Shown: positions 22,134 to 32,930 of the stretch, piece by piece
How the letters are laid out: the number at the start of each line of letters is the position of its first letter
How positions within the stretch are numbered: position 1 is the stretch's first letter
Source of the DNA: Cristatella mucedo
Taxonomy: Eukaryota > Bryozoa > Phylactolaemata > Cristatellidae
Reading direction: 5' to 3'
NCBI GenBank assembly: GCA_009760855.2
Contig: WPIO01000019.1
Span: 5,996,501 to 6,060,500, forward strand
Length of the DNA stretch: 64,000 nt
Position numbers and translations under genes: made by a program
Notes under the pieces: generated by a model
The model's database searches: none
Told to the model about the DNA's origin: nothing
What the model saw: only the letters and a program-made list of their open reading frames with translations

Positions 22134-25100
22134 CCGCTGACATGCATGTATATTTTAAGTGACAGTGAATTTTACATATCTGGATTCAATCATCTGATGG
22201 AACCAGCTAGCGTTTTGCAGGAGTGCTACTTATTCATGACTTTCGATGTAGCATTAACTTAGAACATCGAAGGCACTGAACCGTTTGGAGGATGGAGTAT
22301 GGCTTAATGTGGTTTGACGAGTACTGCTCGGGTTTTGCTGATGTAGAATTTACCCTGACTGCCCATCAACCGTACCCTCTCTCGTAGGTAAGCTGCTGCA
22401 CTGCTAATGCAATCTTAAGTCAGCATATATTTCTGGCAAGTGTCACATGTTGCTCCTAGCAGACAACAGTAAAAATCAGTTGACAATATCTTCATTTACC
22501 AGTATCTAGCTGCAGGAGAACCGTAGAGGTGTACGTTTTGCCTCCTGCTTGAAGCTGGCAATAAAGAAATGTAGGGGGTATGACACACGTCGAATCAGTA
22601 TACGGGTAGTACATTTTTCTTATTTACCTCGATCTATTTGGTTCTCAGACCAAGCAAAAATACTAGAGCCATTTTCAGTAAATGGTCTTCTTGCTACCTA
22701 GTTCTAGTAATGCTGTCAAATCATGATAGTTTGCTTGATTGCTCGGTTTTGTTGTTGGCCAGCCGTATGCTATACAGTTATGCCTTTTGCTAGTTCACGT
22801 ACGAGTGGCAAGTACTTGTTGAGGCCGTGATCTTCGTTAATGTCATGCGCTTCAAATGGGTTAATATTAATAATATACATAATATTGTGCTGTGATAAAC
22901 AGAAAGTGAAAACTTCATGCTCACGTTTTGCCTTAGATCTTGAAGAGAAATTAAAAGAATGTGGAGATTCCCGAATGAAATTAATTGTCACGGACGGCGT
23001 GTTCAGCATGGACGGCGATGTTGCTCCGCTGAGGTCAGTGGCACATTGTAGTTATTTTGTAGTGATACATGCAGCTTTCCCAGGTTGCGAAAAGCAAACA
23101 TCGTCGACTGTAAAAAAGGAAACACGGTTTCGTCGTGCTCTTTAGAGCAAATTCACCGATGCTAGATAAAATCGCAATTTTCTTTGCCCAGCTGTAAGAT
23201 ACTCATCACACTTCACGGTCCTGGTGGGTGACGGTTCGTGTCCTGCCGCTCTTTATTGCTTGCTGCTGCAAGTCGAAGGGAAAAGGATGTTGAAAGCCAC
23301 TGACGATCTGCTAATGCTGCCATATGAATTAAGTCTGAAGCAGCTGATCGTAACTTTTTCCCTCTGGCATTTTCTTTTATATCAACATAGTTATAAGAGT
23401 AAAAATACATTTGTATTGTGCCATCAGAGAACTGATTCTCTTTTTAGGCACTTAACAAATGCTGCAGAGGAAGCATGATCAAACGGTTGGTGGTAGCATG
23501 CACAGAGACAACAAGCATAATATGGTTAGAGGTAACACGTGCAATGTCAGCATATAAATATGGTTAGTGGTAGCATGCACAGTGTCAGCACACATAAGCA
23601 CAAAAAGGACAGATCACAAGGACCCAGCAAATGGTGTAATAATAATAATACATTTGATAAAGTACCCTCAGAGAACTCAATCTCTTACTAGGCGCTTTGC
23701 TAGTGCTGCAAAGGAAGCACGATTGAATGGTTAGTGGTAGCATGCTCAATAAACAACAAGAATAACATGGTTGGTGGTGACATGCGCAGGGTCAGCATGC
23801 AAGTGTGGTTAGTGGCAACATGAAACAGTGTCAGCAAGCATGAGCACATGAATTTCAAACAATGCTTCGATTTTACAGTGACCAAACCGGTGTGCAAGAT
23901 GAGCCTGTTCAGGTGTAAAACGTACCAGGGCAATGGCCTCCGGGCCACACAAGTGGGAACATTTGTCTTCGTAGGATATTTCACCTATCTCGAATTCAGA
24001 TTAATTAATAAGCTAAAACGAAAGTACGTTTAGGTATGCAACCGAGTTTTGTATTTTAGACACGGTGCAATCAATGATTGTTTAACACGTCAGAAAGTTT
24101 TACCGGCAGAACAGTTTTTGCCTAATTGCTATGAATAATGTTCAGCATGGAAGGTCTCTTGCAATACTGATGCGTCTCGGCAATGCATGCTAGTGGAATA
24201 TGCTATAACTTCTATGCTGAAAAGTTGTGAGAGAAAAAAACAGGTGCGTTTTTAGCTTCTTTTTAAATGTTCTCACGTCAGGGGATATCGTGATGTCAGC
24301 TGAGAGTGAGTTCCAGGCTTTTGGAGCATACCGTACAAAGGCACGCTCTCCAAAAGATTTTGGATTCCGTCCAGGCATAGCTAAACTCGTTGAGTTGGAA
24401 TAGTGGGTGGTACGATGCCTAGCCTGGTGGGGAAGTAGTTCTGATAGGTAGGCTTGAGCCAGAGAATGAATGAACCTAAAAGTGAACAACAGAACCTTTA
24501 AGTTAATGTGCTGCTTGATTGGGAGCCGGTGGAGCTCGGTGAGAAGTTGTTTAAAGTGGCACTTGCGACGTTTTCGACAAGACAAGCCCGTCTGCCGAGT
24601 TTCACACCCACTGTAAGTACCTTATTACACAGGTTGGAAGACATTTGAGTAGTGAGTTATAACTGCGATGCTTTAGACAGGCAACCTAGCTGCCGAGTTG
24701 GCCACCAGCTGTAAGCGCCTGATTGCACAGGCCAGTAGACCAGCAAGCAGTGAGCTGTAGTCAAGACAGGATATCACACAATGCACGAACCAACTTGGAT
24801 GTGGTATCCTTGTCTTGCAGGCCCGAATGTTAAGCAATGTTGCATAGCTGAAAGTAGGCAAACTCGAATGTGGAGCTAATTTGGTCGTCTAGTGAAAGGT
24901 CACTTTGGAACAGGACACCCATATTTCGTGGAGGTGCTACAGGAGATATGCTGGCAGAGCTGATTTTGATCGTTAAGCTCTCCAATTTCCGAGTCACGCT
25001 TGGTTGCCCATGACTAACTAGTAAGTTGGTTTTATCGTCATTCAATTTGAGAAAGTTTGCTGCAATAAAAGTGCGAATGTCAGCAATACATGCAGGAAGG

Positions 25101-28100
25101 TAGTTAAGAGAATTCGACGTTCTAGAGGGCTGGGAGGGATCAAAGCAAAGGTACAACTGAGTGTCATCTGCATAGAAGTGAAAGCCTTGATTGTGCTTGG
25201 CGATCGATAAGAGGGAAAGTATAAACTGTGAAAAGATGCGAACCGAGCACCGAGCCTTGAGGTGTAGCGTACTCCAGTGATCCTCGTGGATGATCGTGGA
25301 TCATGCATGATCTTTGTCTGTTTACATCACTACTTGGTAGTCTCACCCTGAGATAGGACCTAAACCATTGTAGTTCAGTGCCAGTTATGCCCAATAGCTA
25401 GACGAGAGGCGCTCGAGGTGAGTGCGTTGTTCTATCGTGCTGTAAATGCTTTGTCCAGCAGCATTTTGCCGAGCATTTGCCCGTGCATGCTTAGAAGATG
25501 GTAGCTTGGCCATTTGTACCAATCCCTACTAACTTAAGCGAGAAAGTCCGTCTGTCCCTCGGCACGTGGCAAGATGGCGACCGGTACTTCCGGGAGTGAC
25601 ATAGAGACGTAGAGTGTAATAGACGGGTATGTAATTCTACTTTGACTCAGCGAAGAAGTAAGTCCACAGGTAGTGAGCTCTAGTGATGCCCTAGTATAGC
25701 GGTGGTGATAGCCGCTATATATCTAGTGAGCTCTAGTGATTGACTAAGAGAATGTAGATTTTTTTCGGTGGGTTCTTTTGTGCTGCCTATTGAAGGCGAT
25801 ATGTCATTGCTGACGAATGCCTAAGATTTGGCTTGACCTTCGACTGCGGGGGTTCAACTCCCGAGACTGCCAAGAGTATTCATTTTGTACTTCAGTGGAG
25901 CTATACCTACTCATAGCACTTTGAAAGCACATTATAAATCCACTTAGTGGTTCAGTAACAATTACATTGTTGGCAGCTACACATTTTTTTAGAAGGATAA
26001 TTGGTTTACATGAGCTTCTGGAAATATAGATTCCTTGGATTGCCTTGCCGTACAGCTGGGATTACCGAGTCACAGATCTGCCCCTTGCCGATCGCTCCGG
26101 TATGCCAACAGAGGAATGATGTGGATTATTTATTGTACACTTTTCATACAAGCAGCTAGCTGATAGTGTGCTCGATCAATCTGCTGCTGTTGAGGGCCTC
26201 AGAATCTGTTGGGGGATTTATATAGTGTTTGGGATCAGGTGGGTATGGATAGACCGGTTACAGATCTGTGTAGAGTCTTGCTTGTTCTTACGAGATTTGC
26301 TCCTGTAGCTGCACACCGCGGATAGGTAGGCTGAGTTGTGTAGCTCTTCTGCCTTGGGTCGAGAGCTAGTATGTGCCAGTGGGATAGAGGAGGAGGCTGC
26401 AAAGGAGGAGGAGGCTTCAGGAAGCGATTTGGCTGCAGTGGCACGACTGCTGCTTCTTTGCACGCGCCTCTGCCTTAGCCTCTGTGGCCTCTGCTCTGGG
26501 CGGCGGTTGCCACTCTTGTCTGTCTGACTGACAGTGTCAGGCCAGTCGCTGGTCTCCGAGAAAGTGGCATTGGCTCCGGCTCGCTTGCTTGTTGCTCGGT
26601 CGCCGGCCGCTCGTGCGAGCTCAATGCTGCATCGATGCTGCTCAGGCGGCCGGCAGACGTTGGCGATTCTGTCGATCCTAGGGACATCGTGAAGCTGGCA
26701 GACAAGTATCGAGCTATCACTTTTATCGACGAGTGCCACGCGACTGGATTTTTCGGGAAGACCGGCAGGTAACGAGCGAGTAGGAATCCACTCTGGCTAG
26801 TCCAGATCCTGGGCTGCTGCTCTTCGTCACGCACGAGTGTCCCCCCCCCCCTGTGCCAGTGAGCCCGAGTCCTGACCCATGACCCGGAGCGAGGCACCGA
26901 TGTGCCTCCTTCTGCAATTGTGCGTTGTGTCTCGGACGAGTCCGAACGGCGGAAGCACTTCGGGGGCAAGAACTCAGCAGGTGCAAGCACTTCTCGGTAG
27001 CTGTCACCTTTTCTGACCCCTGTGTCTTAGCCCAGGAGGTTAGTTGCTCGCTCTTCACGACCCAGGTCGTGGGTTCGAGCCCTGCGGTAGGCGATTCACC
27101 ATCGCCCACTACAAGCGGTGGTGATAGCCGTAAAGGCTCTTCTGCCGCTATATATAAATGAAGCTGTTAAAATCAGCTAGGATTTCTTTCTTCGACATTT
27201 GCTCGGCTTCCATCTTTTTCGTGTCATCCGTGTCATTTTGTCTCAAGCCTACGCTAGATCAAGCATCCCACCGTATCAACTTGCCACGTGCTGAGACTAT
27301 CCTGCCATCGGTTCGTGCTAGATCTTGGCGATTTGCATGACTTCGCCTGACGACGTGATCCGTGGATCGTGCTGCAACAGCATGACAGTATGAGTGGCTG
27401 TTTTGCATTCGCCCAGCGATGCACCTTTTTTCGCTTTTTTTTCATTTCAGGGGCACTCTAGAATATCTCGGCCTGTCGCCCAGCTCCATTACGATTGTTA
27501 ACTCGACACTTGGCAAGGCCCTCGGTGGCGCTGCCGGTGGCTACACGGCCGCCTCTGCCGAGGTCGTTGATCTGCTGAGGCAGAGGTCACGGCCGTATCT
27601 GTTCTCCAACGCTCTGCCTCCGCCTGTCGTGGGCTCAGCCAGCAAGGTAGCCTATCGTTAGCATTGTTTGTCCAGGGCACTGTTTTCCACACCCCGAAGT
27701 CCACGCAGCCCAGCAATCAAGCTTCCTGCATTTGTAGACTTTCGATTCAGCGGCTCACTGCAATTTTATTTTTATGACTTTCGATTCAGCAGCTCACTGC
27801 AATTTTATTTTTTTAAACGTATCTTGGAAGTTTTTCTCGTGCCGTCAGAATGCCGTGGACTGATTTGTGTTCATTCGCTCGATCGTGTCACAGCTTGACC
27901 ACAGGCGATCGCTACAGCCGCTGCTCTCTTTGTTGCCCCAATTCTATTGTATGCAAGCCTTGTGGCATTTAGGTGTGTATGTCACTGCTCATTGTCACCC
28001 GACTGAGCGGTACTAATGTTCGTGTGCTGCAAGCTGCCCCCTCCGACCTTGATCCAATTTCCTGTCGTGAAGGTATTCGATCTGCTGGCTCAAAGCTCAG

Positions 28101-29692
28101 CCCTACCAGAGAAAGTCCATCGGAACACGCAGCGATTTCGTACCAGCATGAAAGCAGCGGGCTTCAGCATTGCGGTGAGCTGCTCTAGCGTTGCTGTGTA
28201 TGCCTCCCTCAGCAATTTTAAATCGGCAGCTAAAAAATTGGAGCGATTGCTGTCAGCACCCCTCGGCTACTGTCTGCTCGTTTCAGTCAAGGGTGGCTGC
28301 TCACCAAAATGCCGTTCTCCCGAGTATGCTGCACGTTTTGTTAATGTTTACTGTTTTTTACGTCGTGTTTCAATGTTTCTATGCACTCGTAACATCTGGT
28401 AGCACATAACGTTTTCCTAAACCCCAATTTACAGTCCAATACCTAATGTCGTAAATGTAGACTGCCATCGGCTGTGCCCAGAAAAATTCATGCTGCTCTA
28501 CACTTTGTTAGCAGACAGAGGCCGAGCTCGAGTTGAGCCTAAACAAATATAATATTCATTTGTATAGCACCCTAAGAGAACTGAATCTCTATCCAGGCAT
28601 GTCACACGCGCCTCAGAGCTCGTCACCGTCCTCGGTCGTCAAAGGCGAGCTTCTTAACCCCTGGGCTAAACCAGCGCAGCAAAGACTTGGCAGTTGTCCT
28701 GTGCTTTGATCGGCAAATGGAGCTCTGCATGCATCAATCGCATCATTTCCCTCTTGTTGCTTTCAAACGACGTTGTCATGATGTCCTTCGTCTTTGCTGC
28801 ATGCAGTAACTTTGTGTCAACCTTTTGTAGTTTTTATAATGACTTGCCTAGTTCTAGCGCTTCGAGTCTGACCCTTTCGGTCAGACAGAACTTGGATACG
28901 TACAATCATTGCCTCATCATTGCTGGCCCCAAGCTTCAATCTTGCTGCCTTGATAGAGCAATCGATTTTTAAGCCGTGCTTGTGCCCAGCATCCACCAAT
29001 ATAGTTTGGTAATTTACATCTGTGCTCTTGCTACGAATCAGTTCCTCCGGAGTGTATGCCCTTGGCCTCTCTCAGAATCGCATTCTTGTGCATCTGTCAG
29101 CGGGGGGGGGGGGGGCAGTACTTTCTCACCAAAGTACTTGTGCAATCATGTGTTCAGAAGTGAACTTTCAAGAGTAGCTAGCCATTCCTGGAATGGGTTG
29201 ATTCGAATTTCATTGGTCTTTGATTTCGTTGATGCCTCAGTTTTTAGAATCGAACTGCTCTGCTCGTGATTGCCTGGATGGTTTGGCTCGGTCACACAAG
29301 CACACTTGCGTGCTGGGTACATGTTGTGTTATCTTACTTGACTCAGCATATTATATTTGTAGGGCCATCAAGACCACCCTATATGTCCTGTTATGCTTGG
29401 TGATGCTCGGCTCGCAAGCATTTTTGCCGACAAAATGCTTGGTAAGGCTTTCGTTTATGCCATCTGCTGAAGCTTACTTTTTCTGCTCCAGAGCATGATA
29501 GCGATTGTAGCTGTCAATCTTATTCTGTATTCTGCAGAGAAGGGTATCTACGTTATTGGATTCAGCTATCCAGTAGTTCCAGTTGGTAAAGCCAGAATCC
29601 GTGTGCAGATTTCTGCAAGTCACACTGACGAAGAAGTAGATGCTGCAGTTGCTGCTTTCACTGACGTGGGAAAATCACTGAAAGTCGTCTAG
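18649..29692 (+). CDS. GCAT: Glycine C-acetyltransferase (2-amino-3-ketobutyrate CoA ligase)
   Basis: This PLP enzyme cleaves 2-amino-3-ketobutyrate with CoA to glycine and acetyl-CoA, the second step of mitochondrial threonine breakdown after threonine dehydrogenase. Ten exons: 18649-18685, 18849-19078, 20420-20509, 21731-21950, 22937-23033, 26682-26768, 27451-27646, 28073-28174, 29363-29441, 29538-29692. They sum to 1293 nt, giving 430 residues plus stop, close to mammalian GCAT. Landmarks in order: a basic Ser-rich leader ([11 protein letters not shown]) typical of mitochondrial import, [57 protein letters not shown] (PLP-contacting Asp and His), [13 protein letters not shown] (Schiff-base Lys), [11 protein letters not shown] and [19 protein letters not shown]. 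No disruption is seen. The family call is certain; only exon 1 is tentative. Confidence 0.96.
18849..19078 (+). CDS. GCAT: GCAT exon 2
   Basis: Acceptor TTTTTAG before 18849; donor GTGAGT at 19079, phase 0. It encodes the rest of the leader, then [19 protein letters not shown] and [10 protein letters not shown]. Confidence 0.85.
19179..19254. repeat. 14-bp minisatellite in GCAT intron 2
   Basis: About five copies of ACATGCACGAACAC with one point variant. Confidence 0.85.
20420..20509 (+). CDS. GCAT: GCAT exon 3
   Basis: Acceptor ACTTGCAG, donor GTAAGT at 20510, phase 0 at both ends. It encodes [17 protein letters not shown] and [10 protein letters not shown]. Confidence 0.95.
21731..21950 (+). 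CDS. GCAT: GCAT exon 4
   Basis: Acceptor TCTTTTAG, donor GTATAC at 21951, ends in phase 1. It encodes [19 protein letters not shown] and [19 protein letters not shown]. Confidence 0.95.
22051..22131. repeat. (CT)n microsatellite in GCAT intron 4
   Basis: About 40 perfect CT units. Leucine/serine frames here are an artefact of the repeat. Confidence 0.98.
22937..23033 (+). CDS. GCAT: GCAT exon 5
   Basis: Acceptor TTTTGCCTTAG, donor GTCAGT at 23034, phase 1 in and phase 2 out. It encodes LEEKLKECG and [17 protein letters not shown]. Confidence 0.95.
23400..23860 (-). mobile_element. Two LINE-A 3' UTR pieces in tandem
   Basis: Two consecutive minus-oriented copies of the LINE-A 3' UTR, with tail boxes at about 23420-23450 and 23655-23700 and an ATT run at 23638-23650. 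They sit in GCAT intron 5. Confidence 0.7.
24190..25400 (-). mobile_element. LINE-A RT fragment in GCAT intron 5
   Basis: Minus-strand pieces in order: [67 protein letters not shown], then [18 protein letters not shown] and KTHLFFS. Several frameshifts break it. The host gene is on the opposite strand. Confidence 0.85.
26682..26768 (+). CDS. GCAT: GCAT exon 6
   Basis: Acceptor GATCCTAG, donor GTAACG at 26769, phase 2 at both ends. It encodes [13 protein letters not shown] and [15 protein letters not shown] with two PLP-contacting residues. It follows the longest intron (3.6 kb). Confidence 0.95.
27028..27185 (+). mobile_element. SINE-A in GCAT intron 6
   Basis: tRNA-like head with B box GGGTTCGAGCCCTGC (27072-27086), then GGTGATAGCCGTAAAGGC and CTATATATAAATGAAGCTG. 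One of the best-kept copies. Confidence 0.75.
27451..27646 (+). CDS. GCAT: GCAT exon 7 (PLP lysine)
   Basis: Acceptor CATTTCAG, donor GTAGCC at 27647, ends in phase 0. It contains [17 protein letters not shown] with the Schiff-base Lys, and [15 protein letters not shown]. Confidence 0.96.
27737..27814. repeat. 39-bp tandem duplication in GCAT intron 7
   Basis: Two copies of a unit starting GACTTTCGATTCAGC, with one mismatch. Confidence 0.85.
28073..28174 (+). CDS. GCAT: GCAT exon 8
   Basis: Acceptor TCGTGAAG (weak tract), donor GTGAGC at 28175, phase 0 at both ends. It encodes [18 protein letters not shown] and MKAAGFSIA. Confidence 0.9.
28550..28682 (-). mobile_element. SINE-B in GCAT intron 8
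   Basis: On the minus strand the head GGTTTAGCCCAGGGGTTAAG resembles an A box. The tail GATAGAGATTCAGTTCTC, TTAGGGTGCTATACAAATG is the LINE-A-type 3' box. Confidence 0.65.
29363..29441 (+). CDS. GCAT: GCAT exon 9
   Basis: Acceptor ATTTGTAG, donor GTAAGG at 29442, ends in phase 1. It encodes [15 protein letters not shown]. Confidence 0.94.
29538..29692 (+). CDS. GCAT: GCAT exon 10 and stop
   Basis: Acceptor TCTGCAG. It encodes [18 protein letters not shown] to a TAG at 29690-29692. I see no AATAAA in the next 400 bp. Confidence 0.95.
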
Positions 29693-29994
29693 TCCGAATC
29701 TGTACGTAACAACGGTGCTTCTCCCTTGGCATTCATTTCTTTCCTCTTTACTTCTGCGACACTGTCGGCATGACCATGGTGTACAGACATGGGGTGAATT
29801 CCACTCGCGTTGCATTAGTCGTTGCGGTTTGCCCTGTGCTGAACACGTGAGCTGTCTGGTGATTTCAACAAGACCACTCGGGCATGTGTGTGCGAGAGGC
29901 CCGCTTGTGTATCTATGCTTGTGTCGTTGCTAATTCAGACCAACTTGATCTACTCGGGGATTCTGTTTTTGTCAGCGTTTCAGTATTTTTATCT

Positions 29995-30062
29995 ACTGTA
30001 GAACTCGAAACGATAACCCTGGGTCGTGAGGAGCGAGCATCTTACCCCTGGGCTAATATCCA
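29995..30062 (-). mobile_element. SINE-B head remnant
   Basis: GAACTCGAAACGATAACCC and AGCATCTTACCCCTGGGC (given on +) match the SINE-B tRNA-like head in reverse orientation. Confidence 0.45.
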
Positions 30063-30139
30063 TTTGATTACCGTCTGACCCGACCCTACACACATAAAAG
30101 GCCACACCCCTGATCTTTTTTCTCTCGTGATTGTACCCT

Positions 30140-32125
30140 ATCGATCCTATCGGCACCCTTTTCCGCATATCAGATCATTTGTGGATATCGTTCTCCCCGG
30201 AATGCGCCTCTGTTTCGGCATCCAAAATTACATGTGAGTCGAGCAACATGAAGTCTTTTGACATTTACCCTGTCCGAAGGAAACTAGTGTCGTCTGCCCT
30301 TCTGCTCGAATCTCCTACCGACCTGTTCTTCTGGATGCAACGCTACAAGACGATGCTAGCCAACGTCCCTGGCGAGTTTGCACCTCTTTCTAAGCGACAG
30401 GCCAACGTCCCTGTTTCAACATCCTTCGGTGCTTTGCTGCTGCTGCTGACACAAAGAAAACAAGGAAGGGTAAACATAGACTTAAGGAGGCTGCAAAAAA
30501 AAAGTTGAGAGTCACTGACTGCCGCATTGACGTTTGATTATTGTATTGTATAATGTCGTATCGATTGATTTTAGCTGGGGTCAAGTCTTAAATTTTATAG
30601 AGAAGTAGTGGAATCAAAGACCAATAGCCCAAAAGTACTTATGTCCTATATCGATCATCTTCTGAACCACGCAAAAGAAAACTTACTGGGATGCCAGGGA
30701 TGCCAATGGTGACATAGCAAAGCGTTTCTTCAAATTTCTTCGTAGGTTAGATGGACAGGATTAGGGACACCGTCTCCTCACTGCTGTCCCTGCAGAGCTG
30801 CCATCCAACGGCTCATCAATCTCTGCTCTTCTTCTCCTCACGCCGACGTCTGTTGAACTCATCGCTAAATATGCCTGCCAGGCTAAAAAGACCTCTCGTA
30901 GTCTCGTAGACCCTGTCCCAGCAGTTCTCCCTATGAGGTTCTCAGGCCTGTTGCTGCTCACCGTAACAGTTATTGTAAACATGTCCCTAGTTACCGGTGA
31001 ATTCCTTACACTCTGAGAACAGCAGTTGTTGTCAGGCCACTCATTGAAAAGCCTACGCTAGTGTATATCATGAGAACCGAAGTAACTGTCGTCCAGCCTC
31101 CTGTCTGCCATTCTTATCCAGGTCTCTTGAACTTGTGGTGGCCCAGCAGCTAAACGATTACATCAGTTCATCTGTTCTTGCTAGCAGGTTCTGTTCGGGA
31201 TTTAAAGCTGACCGTTCCATAGAAACGGCTCTGCTTTGGATTGAAAATGACCTGCTGTTTTGGATGGGGCCCCTCTGCTGGTTCAAGGTCCAAGTTCTCT
31301 CAGCAGATTATGACATAGTTGCCAACCAGATCCTTTCGGAATGCCTCGTGAGACGCCTAGGTATTGCCGGCATAAAGTCATACTGGGTTAAGTCCTCCCA
31401 AAGTGGGATGTGTCTGAGTGTAGATGCAAATGGCTTTCGGTCATCTTGGGAGCCCTTAAAGTATGGGGTACCTCAACGTTTGGTCTTAGGCCTGCTTCTT
31501 TTTAATTAGTATCTATACTCTCCCTCTGACCGATGTCTTCGCCAAAGACGATCTTGGCTTTTATTTCTATGCCGACGAAGCCTTGCTCAGCATCCAACTC
31601 AATTAATCCCCCTTTAGCCTGCATCGATGACATTTGCGCCTGGTCGCTAACTTCCTGAAGCTTATCGATAATAAGACCAACCTATTAGTAATAATGAGTA
31701 AGCCGAGTGTCCGCCCTCAAGTTGTAAGACCTCTTGCTCAAGATTGGTTCATCTGGCATCACTCCAATGACGTCTGCCTGTTAGTTGGCGACAGAAGCTT
31801 TAGCTCTGCAGGTCCTAGACTGTGGAACTTGTTTCCACATTTCTTACGCAACGACAACTACTCTCCAACTGCCGACTATGGCACATCTTTTTCAGCGGTC
31901 CTGAACTGCTACTTCTATGCTACTCACTACCTCAACTGCTCTCCTAACTCTGCTATGCTTCCCACTTTCTCTTCGTTGCGTGAGACGAAGTCTGTTGGCT
32001 ACCGAATGCGTACCGAGAGCCGCTTAGGCTGTGAGTGTGCTATACAAATCTCTCCTGCGTAACACCCACATGGTCTTTATGACTTTGTGGAGTTACTGAC
32101 GGAGATACATTACATTACATCTGGG
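30140..32125 (+). mobile_element. LINE-B reverse transcriptase remains between GCAT and INPP5F
   Basis: Degenerate frames run in order: an endonuclease-end-like SDHLWISFSPE, linker, ELVVAQQLNDYISSSVLAS, FKADRSIETALLWIENDLL, LSADYDIVANQIL, GIAGIKSYWV, WEPLKYGVPQRLVLGLLLF, then GDRSFSSAGPRLWNLFPHF and the LINE-B 3' end. The order is that of L2/CR1-type RTs. Many stops make it inactive. Confidence 0.85.
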
Positions 32126-32129
32126 CTTG

Positions 32130-32930
32130 CTACTCCTAAACGACTTGTCATTGGATGAGCACATTGCCTTCACAGTGAAGAAGTCGGCACACTTTCAGCT
32201 AAGGAACATCGCTGGAAGGGCCTGCTTAGAAAATAATAGGGCAGCCACACTAGTTCACACTTTGTGACATCGAATCTAGATGAATGCAATAATCTTGATT
32301 CGGGGCTCCCTATCAGGAATCCTGGTCTGTGCCCTTAATCGTCTGTACCGTTTGCAAAACTGAGCTGCTCGTCCGGTCTGTTGTCAATCGCGTAGCTGCC
32401 TCATGAAAACACTTCTGTCTGCTTTTCGCTGGCTGTCTGTTAAGGATCCAATGGATTTCAAGATCCTCTGTCTGGCTCACAGGCTGCTTACTCGCCATAT
32501 ACCACTTACTGCACCAGCCGACCTGTCGGACCTCTTCGGTCTTCCAGTCACGTGCTTCGGCCGCTGCCTGCAATGACTTAGCATCATTTAGATCTCAGCT
32601 AAAGATGCATCTGTTCTGCTCAGCTTTCACTTCGGCCCAGTGAACTTCATTCCTTTGTACTTTGCATGCTTACGTGTGCATGATTCAGTGCATATTACTA
32701 GCCAGATATCCCACTAACCGGTGGCCCTAAGTGTGTTCACGTTTGGTTCAGCATGCAGAGCCAAGCATCATGTTCTTTGCTTGTGCATGATTGTCTGAGT
32801 ATGATGCCGTGCATGTCATTAACCCTTGGTTATTGATTGTTTTGCAGCGATTTGGAAAGCGCCTGGATAGAAACTTAGTTCTCTTAAGGTGCTATGCAAA
32901 CGACTCATTACTATTATTATTAGGAAGTTT
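32130..32930 (+). mobile_element. LINE-C (LINE-A-related) remnant
   Basis: Coding remnants resemble LSLDEHIAFTVKKSAHFQLRN. The 3' end, GCGCCTGGATAGAAACTTAG and TTCTCTTAAGGTGCTATGC, is a variant of the LINE-A tail, ending in ATT repeats near 32915. Differences along its length suggest a separate subfamily. Confidence 0.65.
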
